Assembly: GCA_000711775.1 (NCBI GenBank)
Contig: ARYC01000824.1
Coordinates: 19,732-83,731, forward strand
Direction: 5' to 3'
Length of the DNA stretch: 64,000 nt
DNA from: Oxytricha trifallax
Taxonomy: Eukaryota; Ciliophora; Spirotrichea; Sporadotrichida; Oxytrichidae
The notes under the pieces were generated by a model. The model saw only the letters and a program-made list of their open reading frames with translations, was not told the origin of the DNA and did not search any database. Below are positions 37,201-44,588 of the stretch, in pieces. Every line of letters begins with the position of its first letter. The stretch's first letter is position 1. Position numbers and translations under genes: made by a program.

Positions 37201-39920
37201 AAACTAGAAACCTTATCTCTAGTAACTTCCATGATATCAGTTTTTTGTGGCATGTTCTTTATAGTGGATGTTTAGTAAACAGATGCAAATAGTTCTGGAA
37301 CTCAAAGTAGCTCTTATGGTGGTAAATTTTATAATTTAAATTCTTTAAACATTATAGTGTCCCTTGATAATTCCACGGTCGTTTTATTCTTCGTTGTTAT
37401 TCTACTCTCGAACATTATTTTCTTCTCATATTGGATTGTAAAATTCTTTGATGAAATTAAACAGATGCTTATCAAAAAGTTTAAACTCATATATATCTTT
37501 GTCTGTCTTTGCGGAGATAAGTAAAAATTTAATTTAATTGATTTAAGAGAACTTCTGGGTGCATCATATATCTTTATTCTGGAGCAAAAATTTATCACCG
37601 CCAATAAATTATTTTGAAATGTATTCTCTCTCTATTATCTGGGGTTTATTTATATAACACTATGATTATTCTGTACAATTGCATAACTATTATTGTACAT
37701 ACAAATCTAAATAAATTGGAATGATTTTACGATTAAGTTACAAATATTTAAAAACTAGAAAATATAAAGAGTATTTTTTAAACCTAACTAACTATTACAC
37801 AGTAAAAATTCATTAAATTGGAAAAAGAGGCAATTATATTCGAAATAAACGAGGGTTTAAGAGAAAAATATATTGATACACTCAAAACCCTAAAGAAAAT
37901 TTACAATGATGGAGATTTAGTGTTAAATGAAAAAAATGTGGAGAAAATTCAAATGTATCTTGGTAAGGACAAGATAAACTTATTTTCAAGTTAGTCTTAT
38001 AAATCAACTACATTTTAATGTTTTTATTCAAGATTGCAGGCATTGATTTTGACAAGAGGACTTAAGATGAGAAAGATCATGATTAAAAACGTCTAGATAG
38101 AAAGTAAAAAGCCAAAAAGATGAATTTGGATTTCGAAAATGATAAACAGATGTAAGAAACGTATAAAAATTCATAGGATACAATGCTTCATTAGAAAAGA
38201 GGCAAAGTAAAAAGAGGTTTATTCTAAGACGATGAGATACTAGATTCTATAAAAGATAAGGATAATATTGATGACTATAATAAAAAACAATAATTTTCAT
38301 TAAAATTCAACTTAATTTTATACATTGAGAATTAAGAAAGAGAATGTGATAACCCAACTCAATAAGATTACTAAAGATTATCTTATCAATCTCCATTAAG
38401 ACAGTCTCCTAATGGTAGGTATATCAAAATAATTTAATTATTTTTTTTTAATCAATAGAGAGAATTTACTTAATTTAGAAAGCTAAACCCATAACGGAGA
38501 GACTTTATTCTTGACCTAATCTGAAATGGGTTCCTTAAACTCTATAATTTTAAAATTCTAATAAATTTGAATGTATTTCCACTATTTGATTATAACAGGA
38601 AAATGCAAAAACCAATTAACAAATCTGAAAATTTTCATTCAGATTTCTTAAACCCCCCCTAGAAACTGAGTTCATAGAAATTGGTCTAAATTTAATCCTA
38701 GAAAAGGCTAAGTATTATTTATAATAATAACGATTAGAAAACAGGTCAGCATGAATAATACTCAAATAATGACTTGATGAATTAATCAAGCTTTGAGGAC
38801 GATGAAATTGAAGAGTATGTGAAGCAGAACTCGAAATAAACATAAAAATAGAGCAATAAACAGACATTCAGGATTGTGAACAAGATTGAAGAATTTATTC
38901 AACAATTATATAAATTAATATATTAATTTTATTGTGATAAAATGAATAATGTGTGATAAATTTGTAAAAAATATTGAAACAAAAGATATCATAGGGAGAT
39001 TTCTAGAAATAAGACTAATAAATATAGATAATGCCTAAAATATAGAAAAATACATAATAAGTAAAAAAGCTTGAAGATATTAAGGAAGAAATTAAAGAGT
39101 AAAACTCTTAAAAATATAAGAAACTAAGATCAATTTCTAAAAATAATTTCATAACTCCCAACACAAACTTTGATTATTATATTATTCATAAACCAAAATA
39201 ATATATTTGAACTTTGATAAATAAGAGAACGATCTTAACTACAGTTAAGGATCAAACAGGGATATAAATAGTACATAGGGTAAGGAAGACAGTGAAGATG
39301 GAAATAATGAAGAATTGCTCATTAATATAGACTTTGATTTAAATGATACAGCCAAAAACAAGATCAACATTAAGACTAAGAAATAAGATTTTAAAGCCAA
39401 TTCTAAGAGTTAAGAATTCCTGAAAGACTCTCATCATATAATTTAAATATAAAAAGTTAGCTAGTATTCATGAACTCTTATACATTAATTATTTATTATT
39501 TTATTATAGAGAAAAGCAAGGCACTCTTGAAATTATTGAGGATGAGCTAAACAAATAAGATTATAAGCCACCCCTTTAAAGTATAACATAGAGCAGTAGA
39601 ATGAGAGCAGACAGCATTAGTAACTCATCATTATTGAGAATGTCAGATGAAGAAATCTTTAAAAATTAGGAACTATCTCATGATGAAAAGATTCAAAAGA
39701 ATCATAAGACTTTCCTATAATAAATATTAAAATCTGAAATAATAATCATGTTAAATTATTTATAATTACTGGCAAGTAATTTTATTAAGAGGAGGATTAA
39801 ATGATAGAAGGGTAGTCTCTAGATAATTTACAAGATTTGATTTAGAAAAGTAAAAAGAAAAGGGATAGAACTAATAAGATAGCAAATAAGTTATCGAGAC
39901 ACGAAGATATTTAATTTTGA
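5808..39920 (+). CDS. Giant interrupted gene: beta-helix / Cys-rich / multi-pass membrane protein
   Basis: Outer limits of what looks like one plus-strand gene, detailed block by block below. Order: signal-peptide-like exon (5808), many short exons with NGGAIY-type repeats, Cys-rich module (35580-36000), several membrane segments (36010-37600), charged cytoplasmic tail ending at TGA 39918-39920. Ciliates have a large family of such surface proteins (right-handed beta-helix repeats, growth-factor-receptor-like Cys motifs, then membrane helices). I infer one gene because I see only one signal peptide and one membrane module across the span, and the repeat-type exons lie between them on one strand. 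Three full-length TBEs, a palindrome block and two small elements interrupt it. Two adjacent paralogs broken by elements remain possible. Confidence 0.5.
7291..10479 (+). CDS. Giant gene continued: sparse exon fragments in very AT-rich DNA
   Basis: Coding signal is weak. Possible beta-helix fragments lie near 8863 (SGSGDKGGGIYHLGS), 9035, 9780 and 10312. The rest is A/T-rich with no supported frame and holds the small element at 8363-8655. If the gene is single, this stretch is mostly intervening DNA. Ends at the TBE1 insertion. Confidence 0.3.
8363..8655. mobile_element. G/C-tipped inverted-repeat element, copy 2 (degenerate)
   Basis: Left tip gggggaagttccc with a nearby gtttcctgccc, right tip with ggaaacttcc and a final ccccccc, matching the ends of copy 1 with more changes. 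About 290 bases, AT-rich inside. Possible gttat direct repeats flank it. Confidence 0.5.
10561..11625 (+). pseudogene. TBE 42-kDa-type transposase (DD34E), TBE1 copy
   Basis: ATG at 10561 (MRNKNYKLLESIYDEEYID) gives the expected start. The C-terminal ~200 residues are open in ciliate code and carry the catalytic triad: first Asp in HADEAVF (near 11086), second in FVDNLSVHK (near 11320), Glu in FNGIEFYW (near 11425), with 34 residues between the last two. Between residues ~40 and ~130 several frame changes and TGA codons occur (after KSNQY near 10674; at FP near 10902), so this copy probably makes no full protein. It ends at TGA 11623-11625, tail to tail with the 22-kDa gene. Confidence 0.85.
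11640..12418 (-). pseudogene. TBE 22-kDa-type protein, TBE1 copy
   Basis: Matches the genes in the same place in TBE2 and TBE3: ELIQRFRSKEDLHRYLVQQG near the start, LPERNYFFGILATIKGDYL in the middle, a basic region (HRERKSQTKYEVSKRLY) and a Lys/Glu-rich tail. The start codon is changed to ACG at 12416-12418, and one frameshift lies near 11870 (after KICSFTL). The stop used in TBE2 is altered here. Role in TBEs is unknown. Confidence 0.75.
12419..12939. promoter_or_regulatory. TBE1 divergent intergenic region with iterated motif
   Basis: Lies between the divergent 22-kDa and kinase genes. GTACTTAATTAGG occurs three times (near 12631, 12663, 12726), with inverted or partial copies such as cacctcctaa and gcaccctaatta around them. 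Position and repetition suggest a shared promoter or protein-binding array; TBE2 and TBE3 have different iterated motifs in the same place. Confidence 0.5.
12940..14365 (+). pseudogene. TBE 57-kDa-type zinc-finger/kinase protein, TBE1 copy (decayed)
   Basis: ATG at 12940 (MSAIFYKTTALQ). Remnants of two C2H2-like fingers near 13180-13260 and 13290-13360. The kinase region is recognisable (LKPENIMINF near 13940, GTPGYYP near 14040), but the catalytic-loop HRD has become FRY and the DFN-type motif YIN. Frame changes are frequent. It ends HFE followed by TGA at 14363-14365, the inferred normal end. Not a functional kinase. Confidence 0.75.
14486..17037 (+). CDS. Giant gene continued: exons between TBE1 and TBE2
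   Basis: 14486-16100 is very AT-rich with no supported exon. From about 16120 protein-like stretches return: a run containing TSSRIFDEALGLKFLQLDS, then AGSAEIFKRINISKYEIIDG followed by GTIYF (16215-16290), a piece near 16460 with NVTFSGN-like content, and NRSAAIQGGAFYIS (near 16640). These are beta-helix repeats of the same style as the blocks on either side. Frames differ between pieces, so introns or IESs separate them. The last bases before TBE2 include the AAT target. Confidence 0.45.
17179..18218 (+). pseudogene. TBE 42-kDa-type transposase (DD34E), TBE2 copy
   Basis: Start MRGLGSAYDYEYIDL at 17179, then a frameshift near 17218. After that LKLRYGCDGY and a long ciliate-code frame run through SIARLLHKSPATVRSHCL (likely helix-turn-helix), IKFIHADQAVFTFNTFI (first Asp), ILFVDNLSVHK (second Asp) and FNGIELYWGV (Glu), the D34E spacing of this superfamily. 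A second frame change follows near 18060 (after YWGV). It ends in YKQVQDLNE and TGA at 18216-18218, only six bases from the stop of the convergent 22-kDa gene. Two frameshifts suggest a recently inactivated copy, or sequencing error. Confidence 0.88.
18225..19014 (-). CDS. TBE 22-kDa-type protein, TBE2 copy
   Basis: Starts at ATG 19014 (MESMNDAMNRIQSQDL); reads KEDLYRYLVQQGKFLTNTNR, KISFLKALLSEDKKAFKS, LPERNFFFCVLGTLKSEYLN, a basic segment (LNRERKSQVKYELSKRLF) and a Pro/Lys/Glu tail, ending in TGA at 18225-18227. Frame changes occur near 18560 and near 18470, so it may be inactive. About 250 residues. No recognised domain; conserved in all three TBEs, which argues for a role in transposition. 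Confidence 0.75.
19015..19576. promoter_or_regulatory. TBE2 divergent intergenic region with iterated motif
   Basis: AACTTTATTAGGAG occurs three times (near 19257, 19289, 19384), with the palindromic words aggaggtcctcc and ggaggacctcc and two copies of caaattaagttc. Same position as in TBE1 but a different motif. Probably the shared control region of the 22-kDa and kinase genes. Confidence 0.5.
19577..21019 (+). CDS. TBE 57-kDa-type zinc-finger/kinase protein, TBE2 copy
   Basis: ATG at 19577 (MSANLLRRAALLGSSQQ). Two C2H2 fingers: CKKCNKIFPYKSTYKRHL (near 19835) and CEFCEKPYSHTRDLKVHL (near 19955). Then a protein-kinase-like domain: YKIYQFNYFLANDKFQ (near 20308), HKLGYVHRDLKPENIMLNF (near 20570), IDFNRA where kinases normally have DFG (near 20650), and GTHGYFPQRED (near 20700). 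The catalytic Asp of HRD is present; the metal-binding motif is DFN, so activity is uncertain. Frameshifts lie upstream of the first finger (near 19815), near 20110 and near the C-terminus. It ends in TGA 21017-21019. Known as the third TBE gene; targets unknown. Confidence 0.85.
21184..23795 (+). CDS. Giant gene continued: exons between TBE2 and the palindrome block
   Basis: Many short beta-helix stretches: STFKNILTSLGGGIIAS (near 21260), NCTFRDITVVIQGGILYLSN (near 21352), DSTFDNIQSAYQQGGLIYLA (near 22017), AAKISINNITVKLAKSGS (near 22252), NTGNIDYVQITNSNFQCES (near 22935), ALSGGVFYIQNSKFSDDSS (near 23215), TNCTYKENIASEGG (near 23478) and NNYAKLKGGGLVMQ (near 23620). Each holds the Gly-Gly plus hydrophobic turn of this repeat class. 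Intervening AT-rich pieces of 60-500 bases are introns or IESs. The last exon (near 23765, QENYAQENSAIAK) runs into the 58-bp inverted repeat. Confidence 0.55.
23856..24925. mobile_element. Palindromic TTAA-bounded element P1
   Basis: Arms 23856-24107 and 24669-24925 are near-perfect inverted repeats (~255 bases) that include three gtcaggtggtc-type words, ending on both sides in TTAA. The ~560-base centre is unique, clearly richer in G/C, and holds a minus-strand ORF. The terminus tattgataaaatagata is shared with the element end at window position 195 and with the element starting at 61016. Confidence 0.85.
24161..24637 (-). CDS. 158-residue ORF carried by palindrome P1
   Basis: From ATG at 24637 the frame is open to TGA 24161-24163 if TAA/TAG are read as Gln; under the standard code it breaks up, so it is easily missed. 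It starts MDQSQYTGSSHHYEQFIANT and continues with a charged, probably helical middle (REMEQSIQ; IIERLSGGAQSKKEYIRKN; SLQEYIADLKKNG) and a Ser/Thr/Arg tail. It fills almost exactly the unique centre of the palindrome. No family recognised and no DDE-type motif, so P1 is presumably mobilised by another element's transposase. Confidence 0.6.
24926..25989. mobile_element. Palindromic TTAA-bounded element P2
   Basis: Ends ctgccactaatta and its complement, each next to TTAA (24922-24925 and 25990-25993), a 4-bp duplication like that of piggyBac-type transposons. Arms 24926-25163 and about 25743-25989; the right arm has small indels. The ~580-base unique centre holds a minus-strand ORF. Terminal sequence is unrelated to P1. 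Confidence 0.8.
25216..25518 (-). CDS. 100-residue ORF in palindrome P2, probably part of a broken longer gene
   Basis: Reads MLSFQNAPLISQDSRVRVSE, then a charged helical region (FETRMLKAEFKSEMLRQDDK; MKKRMMEDGDLELIIEELS) to TGA. Upstream to ~25715 two other frames look protein-like (MEKQIQRLPKRQTPDSDRR, then ERQVLKSEVEAVSTNTTRL), suggesting a ~160-residue gene broken by frameshifts or containing a short intron at a GTAAGT near 25575. The opposite-strand ORF 25247-25507 is its shadow. No family recognised. Confidence 0.5.
   Translation of the reverse strand: MLSFQNAPLISQDSRVRVSELDRKSFETRMLKAEFKSEMLRQDDKFPLNEIELAVYMKKRMMEDGDLELIIEELSVIDSAQEKQTGWTLINHSDIECSVK
26004..26977. mobile_element. Palindromic element P3 (near-complete hairpin)
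   Basis: Left arm about 26004-26457 and right arm about 26522-26977 are almost perfectly complementary, leaving a loop of ~65 bases. Termini ggtaatatt next to TTAA on the left and TTAT on the right. Unlike P1 and P2 it has no unique coding centre; the ORF at 26450-26710 is arm sequence. Confidence 0.8.
27038..27386 (+). CDS. Giant gene continued: short exon between palindrome block and TBE3
   Basis: A protein-like stretch near 27186-27275 reads DETVIEDTQFILNSAYSVTI, in keeping with the beta-helix blocks. The rest is AT-rich. Ends in the AAT target of TBE3. Confidence 0.4.
27472..28533 (+). pseudogene. TBE 42-kDa-type transposase (DD34E), TBE3 copy
   Basis: ATG at 27472 is followed by a frameshift into SIYYEKFLDLLLKLRYG. 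A helix-turn-helix-like segment YYSIAKLLCKSASTVRYQ follows; TGA codons occur near 27682 and 27852, and frame changes near 27870 and 28195. Catalytic motifs remain: FIHADEAEF (near 27983), LFVDNLSVHK (near 28230) and FNRIEFYW (near 28330), with 34 residues between the last two. The usual TGA is changed, so the end is approximate. Confidence 0.82.
28535..29323 (-). pseudogene. TBE 22-kDa-type protein, TBE3 copy
   Basis: ATG at 29323 (MESFNEQMKRVEAQEM) keeps the family start. Middle motifs (EGTKISFLKATLC; KLTVRNFFFGVLGTIK) and the Lys/Glu-rich tail are recognisable. Frame changes near 29195, near 28790 and before the stop suggest it is inactive. It is convergent with the transposase gene and nearly abuts it. 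Confidence 0.68.
29324..29908. promoter_or_regulatory. TBE3 divergent intergenic region with repeated ATTAGTACC-type words
   Basis: Words of the type taattagtac/gtaccaattta recur in both orientations between 29515 and 29700. At 29798-29820 an A run leads into ccccaaaatccattaa, a telomere-like string in the interior of the element. Same place and presumably same role as in TBE1 and TBE2. Confidence 0.45.
29909..31355 (+). CDS. TBE 57-kDa-type zinc-finger/kinase protein, TBE3 copy
   Basis: ATG at 29909 (MAVNLNCRAALQEQ). First finger CQDCQNFFSADSSLKRHM near 30170, second CTTCEKSYTHSAKVKKHM near 30290, with a frameshift between them. The kinase-like domain is open for ~230 codons: YKVYPFSYLLENEQYQ (near 30640), HELGYVHRDLKPENVMLNL (near 30905), IDFNRALR (DFN instead of DFG, near 30980), GTPGYFPIREK (near 31035). 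Best-preserved kinase domain in the window. A one-base shift near the end hides the usual stop; the inferred TGA is 31353-31355. Confidence 0.82.
31498..35560 (+). CDS. Giant gene continued: later beta-helix exons
   Basis: Clear repeats: NVNLTVENTQFLNGKAEN leading into GGAIYISGD (near 31697), SNITFINSLFQNNKAKDS leading into GGAIYASS (near 31841), a piece near 32030, GSRAKYAGSIYLIETE (near 33625), SVAYEDDGGSIMLDNE (near 33795), and the strongest, NGGAIYSKCDAPNYNC with NNEADLSGGAIFW (34600-34730). From ~34850 the style changes to a beta-sandwich-like stretch (TGDQQYTDQGSERILQVSA). The hairpin element 32116-32744 interrupts it. 32850-33420 and 33900-34550 have little coding signal and are probably intervening DNA. 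Confidence 0.6.
32116..32744. mobile_element. 629-bp hairpin element with 8-bp target duplication
   Basis: Near-perfect inverted repeat: ggctagcaggta at the left and its complement at the right, arms of ~295 bases, loop of ~40 bases (about 32417-32455). Flanked by aaatcaaa at 32108-32115 and 32745-32752. The sequence just inside the tips is a C or G run. Non-coding. The 8-bp duplication and long arms suggest a non-autonomous hAT- or Mutator-like element; no partner transposase in the window. Confidence 0.85.
35561..37616 (+). CDS. Giant gene: Cys-rich module and multi-pass membrane domain
   Basis: The Cys-rich part reads CNECPSGSSFSL (near 35605), CQSCPTSQALCNGGNNVGPQ ahead of PGYWRKS (near 35711), and GSCRESYFGILCSDCETGYS leading to CSPCPDK (near 35905). 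Membrane helices follow: VLRIIAIIIAMIAVIVFLI (36012), a segment near 36505 (IRLFLFALLPFILL), STLVILLFLVHPNIVQYVF (near 36670), HFFWSIGVALPSLITWGLG (near 36838), KISLIFISAFLVKYG (near 37030), ALIVFVLLIVFLVI (near 37115), SLVTSMISVFCGMFFIV (near 37210) and VVLFFVVILLSNIIFFSYW (near 37380). This order (Cys motifs, then about eight helices) is typical of large ciliate surface proteins. The frame meets TGA at 37614-37616 unless an intron starts just before it. Confidence 0.75.
37617..39920 (+). CDS. Giant gene: charged cytoplasmic tail
   Basis: 37617-37815 is AT-rich and probably an intron. Then EAIIFEINEGLREKYIDTLK (near 37830), then stretches rich in Lys, Asp, Glu and Gln separated by short AT-rich GT-AG candidates (near 37963, 38290, 38415). 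Ends SKKKRDRTNKIANKLSRHED and TGA 39918-39920. Low-complexity, probably unstructured or coiled. Membership of the same gene is inferred from position; a separate gene with a missed start is possible. Confidence 0.5.
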
Positions 39921-40030
39921 TATTTTTAATTGATGTTAATTTAATAACTTTATTTTTATCACAAATTTGATAGTTTATTATTTTCAAATAATAATTTTTT
40001 TACCACCTATACTACTTTTCTCTTGAAAAT

Positions 40031-41697
40031 TCATATAAGCAAATTGACAAAATAACATCTATAGAGTTTTTTTTATTAAACATATAACTTACTCGAGCAA
40101 ATTGTCGCAGTTGGTCTGCCTCTAGGTCCAAAAGTTTTATCGCCATATTTTCCTATTGGGCAGTTAACCTAACACTTAGGAGAGACTAGATCATCACTTA
40201 GGAATCCATTCCTGCATGATAGGCATTTCGTCTGTATAGTATTGCTTATTAAGTCGAATTTTAATATATATATATTAGCCTAATTCTTTTAGAAATTTAT
40301 ATTAGATATTAATATTTAAGTCGACTGAGCAGCTCTCGCAATCAGGGAAATATGAAGTTGTTTGAGTTGATTAATCAAAATTACAATCTATTGAAAATAT
40401 TTGGTTAAAGATCCTATAAAACTTACCATAGCAGGTCTATAATAATCAATTATTTATATAATTTCTTATTATTTGCTAATTTAATTAACTTATACTTTCC
40501 AGAAACAGGGTCTAGGTAAAGAGAGTACCCAGATGCACAAACATTGCAATAGGAAGAATTTGAGCATTCTAAGCAGTTTGAAATTTTACAAGAAGTACAG
40601 CTTCCTCCTGAATTTACAAAATATCCATCATTGCAAACCGAGCAAACTTATAAATATCTGTAATCATGTTAATACCATAATTTAAATAAATATTTAAAAT
40701 AAGCAGGTCATGTTATTAGAAGAAGTTGCTTGCATGCAATTATCAAGATTTAAACATTAAATTTATTAAGTTACTTTTTATTATATATTATTTGTATTTG
40801 TAGATATGAGTTTGGAGGATAACTGACACATTTTTAATCAGCATCTAGGAAAGAATCTCTGCACTCCAAGCATTTAGAGGGGTCGTTACTATCACATCGC
40901 TTACATTGTTTTGTGATAAAAAATTTATTGATTAATTTATTTTTTTTTAAAAAATAAAGTTTTTGATATATTTTATTATAGTTTTGTATTCTGACAAGCT
41001 GTAATAAGATTTAAGTTTCATATTTAGTAAGGAATTGAAAATTAATTAAAATTCACTTTTTATGTGTTCTGATGAATTTAAATTTAATATTTTAATATGT
41101 AATATCTTACTTTGGCATTATTTGAATGTGCTTGCATACAATTTCCTTGAAGGGTCCAGTGCATTCACCATCCCCACTGATAAATTTTCAGGCTTTAATT
41201 TATAATATTAATTTAACACCTTTTATAAATTTAAAAAACTAATTGCGTAATATCTATATTGATATAAAATTATATCAGGCAAACATATCTCACATCCAAA
41301 TTAAGAATTACAAGAATTGCAATCCATTCCACAAAAATCGCATTCCCCATTAATAGGGTTATAAAACAAAATAAATATATTAAAATTTAATTATTCACAT
41401 ATGCATGATGAGATATTTTACAGTCTGGTACGCAGAAAGTGAAATAATCAGGGAAAATTAATGTTTAAGCAAAAATCTATTTCAAAATAAATGGTGATTT
41501 AAATTTATATTTTAATAAGAAAATTGATGAGAAGGTTTGATTCCTGAGCAAATATAAGCCATCCGTGCACTTATTACATTAAAGATATACTTAGCCTCTT
41601 GATTTGTTTTCTTCGCAGGATTGGCATCCAAATAATTATTTAAAATAAATAAGAAAAATAATACATGTATAATAATATTTATAATTACCCTGCACAT
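40031..41697 (-). CDS. Secreted or surface Cys-rich repeat protein
   Basis: ATG at 41697 gives MCRVIINIIIHVLFFLFIL, a good signal peptide. Downstream exons carry paired-Cys motifs of growth-factor-receptor type: GECDFCGMDCNSCNSQFGCE (near 41330), GDGECTGPFKEIVC (near 41175), QCKRCDSNDPSKCLECRDSF (near 40910), CTSCKISNCLECSNSSYC (near 40600), and QTKCLSCRNGFLSDD (near 40235) with CPIGKYGDKTFGPRGR. Gaps between exons are AT-rich. The last frame stops at TGA 40031-40033; a GTAAGT-like donor near 40092 could extend it. Convergent with the giant gene, which ends 110 bases away. Such proteins are common in ciliates; ligand and role unknown. Confidence 0.65.
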
Positions 41698-43258
41698 TCT
41701 AAGATAAAAAATTTATTAGTAAAAAGTTTTATGATTTTTAGAAGTATTAATTTTAGAGCTATACACATTTCCTTACTTTTGATTCAATTAAATTTTATAA
41801 ATTTACAAATATTAGCTTTTATATCTCAAACTAATTTAATAATTTTCTTTTGCACTGTTGAGATGTACTTTCTAAATAACTGCCATATTCACCTATAAAT
41901 ACATATTATATTCATAATTACTTACAAGTTACAGCAGATACTTTAAAATATATTATTATTAAATTATTATTATTTTATATATTTCTACTGTTTGAAAGAG
42001 TATTAAAATAAGTGCAAAGAATATAATTGATCACTATGATATATTGATGATATTGCTTTTTAAAGAAATCTATTTTTATCTCAAATTATTTACTTGTCCC
42101 TTCATTATCTTAAATTATTAAACTCCATAACAAGAAAATTATAATAAAATAAAAAATAAAAAAAATAATGAATAACTTAAAATCTAAAATTTATCATTTT
42201 TTTCTTTCTAAATTAAGTAAATTCTAAGATAATCTCTCTCTTACTTCTGTACTTTTACCTTATTTTATTTATATGAAGAAAAAACTGTTTAATAATTTAA
42301 AATATTCATTTATTTTCAATGTTAAAATTTCTCAAAAAATAGATAATTAAAAAAATGAAAATAATTGTTTAATTTATCTTAATCTATTAATATCAATTTA
42401 ATATTAAGCGAATTTAATGATTAAAGCTTAATTCTTAAGGAATTTCAATAATATTTGAATCTTCTTTTTAAAAGGTTATTTAATAGATTATAAACTAAGA
42501 GAGTTTAGTGAAAGATTTTGCTTTCATGTTATAAATTTAGCTAATTCTAATTTTTAACATAATCTATTACCAGTATCATTATCCCATATATCAAAGTCAA
42601 TATTAGTCAAGCTAAAATTGCAGAATTGAGTTAGGTCGTAAAATTTAGCTTATTATTACTTTAACTTTTAAAATCATCATTTTATCAAATTAATTCGAAA
42701 ATATTTGTATTTAGTTAATTATTATATCTTGTATTCCAATATTAATCTGTTAATTTATGGGATTTATATGATAAAATTTAAATTAAATAATAATTTATAA
42801 ATCTCGGGTGATATAAGATATATTAAATTATGATTATAATTAATTCCATATTTCTAAACTTAATTATGACTTTAAAGAAAGGATTTTATATTTCATAAGT
42901 ACCACTCTTATAATTATTATTAAAAATTTGATTTAGTCTATAAATAATTCATTATTGCCTCAAATAATTATAAAAATATATTAATTAAAATGTAAAATCG
43001 TAAAGAGTTAATGTATATTTTGAAGTTAAAAAATAGATTATATAATAAATTTGGGAAAAATATAATATTAATTTTAAAAATGTAAATAAACATCAGATGT
43101 CTTGACAATAAGGAAAATTCTTTTTTTCCATAAATTATAGGTATGTTTTTAGATTAAAAAATTATTTAAAAATGCTTTTTATTTTATTCATAAAGTTTCT
43201 TTAAACTTCAATAATATTAAAAAAATAAAATAAAAATATATCTCTCCCTTTTTAAATT
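41698..43258. other. AT-rich intergenic region
   Basis: No supported gene or repeat. The ORF at 41665-41898 is open by chance in A/T-rich sequence. Confidence 0.55.
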
Positions 43259-43966
43259 ATGCAAATGAATTTCTCTTCCAAAATGCAATATACAAACGAA
43301 GAATAAATAATTAACATAGAAAACCCTATTTCTAAAAATAAAACAATCAAAACTTTAAGAATAAACCAAAAATTGAATCAATCTAGCATCCAATTAATCT
43401 AAAAACAAGACGAAGACGAAATATAAATTACTGCTGAAGACTTAATACTTTTGTATTTCATCATAATAAAAAGAATCAATAAGTAAAGAATCATTGATGT
43501 GGAAGCACATATAGAAAGAGAAGCTTATTAATTTATACATAGAGGATTGATAGTATAAGATTCAATGGTTTTTACCATGAAATAGCATAAAATATTATTA
43601 CTTAAGTTTATTAGCATTCAGGAATTTTGTAACTGCTACTATTGTAAATATTAATGTGTTTAAATTCTAAATTCTTAAATTGTCCTAGATTTTTTAAATA
43701 TTAAAATGCCTATTACAATAGTTGATAGTCAATCATACTAAAACAAATTATGGAACTTATCTGAAAATTTAAAACAAAGCAAAATGGATAATTAATAAAA
43801 AACATCACTGAAAAAATAAGATTTTAAACATCTCATTGAAAATAATAAAAATAAACTAAATAAGGAGTAAGAAACTATTTAATATCCAGCATTTCAATTT
43901 GATATAACTTATATTATGTATATTCAGAAGTTTAAATAGTTTTACTATATAAATTTGTTAATTTGA
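43259..43966 (+). CDS. Ubiquitin-like family protein, copy A
   Basis: Uninterrupted 235-codon frame in ciliate code from ATG 43259 (a second ATG is two codons on) to TGA 43964-43966. Residues ~75-120 match the family core: RIIDVEAHIEREAYQFIHRG, then LIVQDSMVF. This aligns with copy G (IYYRGREIEDDSKL) and with the helix, strand and turn of ubiquitin that lead into the AGKQLEDGRTL region. The C-terminal ~110 residues are Lys/Gln/Asn-rich. It has no intron at the site used in copies B-E. First and most divergent of eight genes on this strand. Confidence 0.5.
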
Positions 43967-44588
43967 TTGGGATAGTCTTGAAATAATGGCTATTGAAGAG
44001 GATTAAAATCGCTTTTTATATTGATTTTCAATAAAATATATATTTATACATAAATATATAAAAATATTGATAAGCAGAGTTGATTGAGAATGAAAGAAGA
44101 AATTATTTATTATTACGGATAATTCACACAATTTATATTACATTCATGAGATAAACTAATCCTCACAATATTATCCTCATAAAGCTTGTTTCTAATTGAT
44201 TAGTTGAAGTATAAATTAAAAAATCACAAAATTTAATCATAGTATTATAAATAAAAAACAAAATCTTTAAATTCAAATTAATATCTTATTTATTCTACAT
44301 ATTTTAAGTAATTATGTATTTTAAATGAGAAATAATTTGCATAAAATTTTTAATTCATGATAAGTTAAGATTTAAGTAAATATAAAATTAGAAATATTTA
44401 TATTTATTGATAAAAATGTCTTAAAATCTCTTAAAAATTTATAATATTATAACTATATTAATCACAAAAAATCTACTATAATGTTTTAATTGACCCCTTG
44501 CTTATATATTCTATATTTTGAATAAATAATTAAAATTGAATATTTTTACAAAATCAAAGACTATATAGTTATACATATCATTTACAAT
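43967..44588. other. Spacer between ubiquitin-like copies A and B
   Basis: AT-rich; no gene seen. Confidence 0.5.

Noticed and set aside
37329-37604. Minus-strand ORF over the membrane module
   Set aside because: Antisense to a clear membrane-helix exon on the plus strand.
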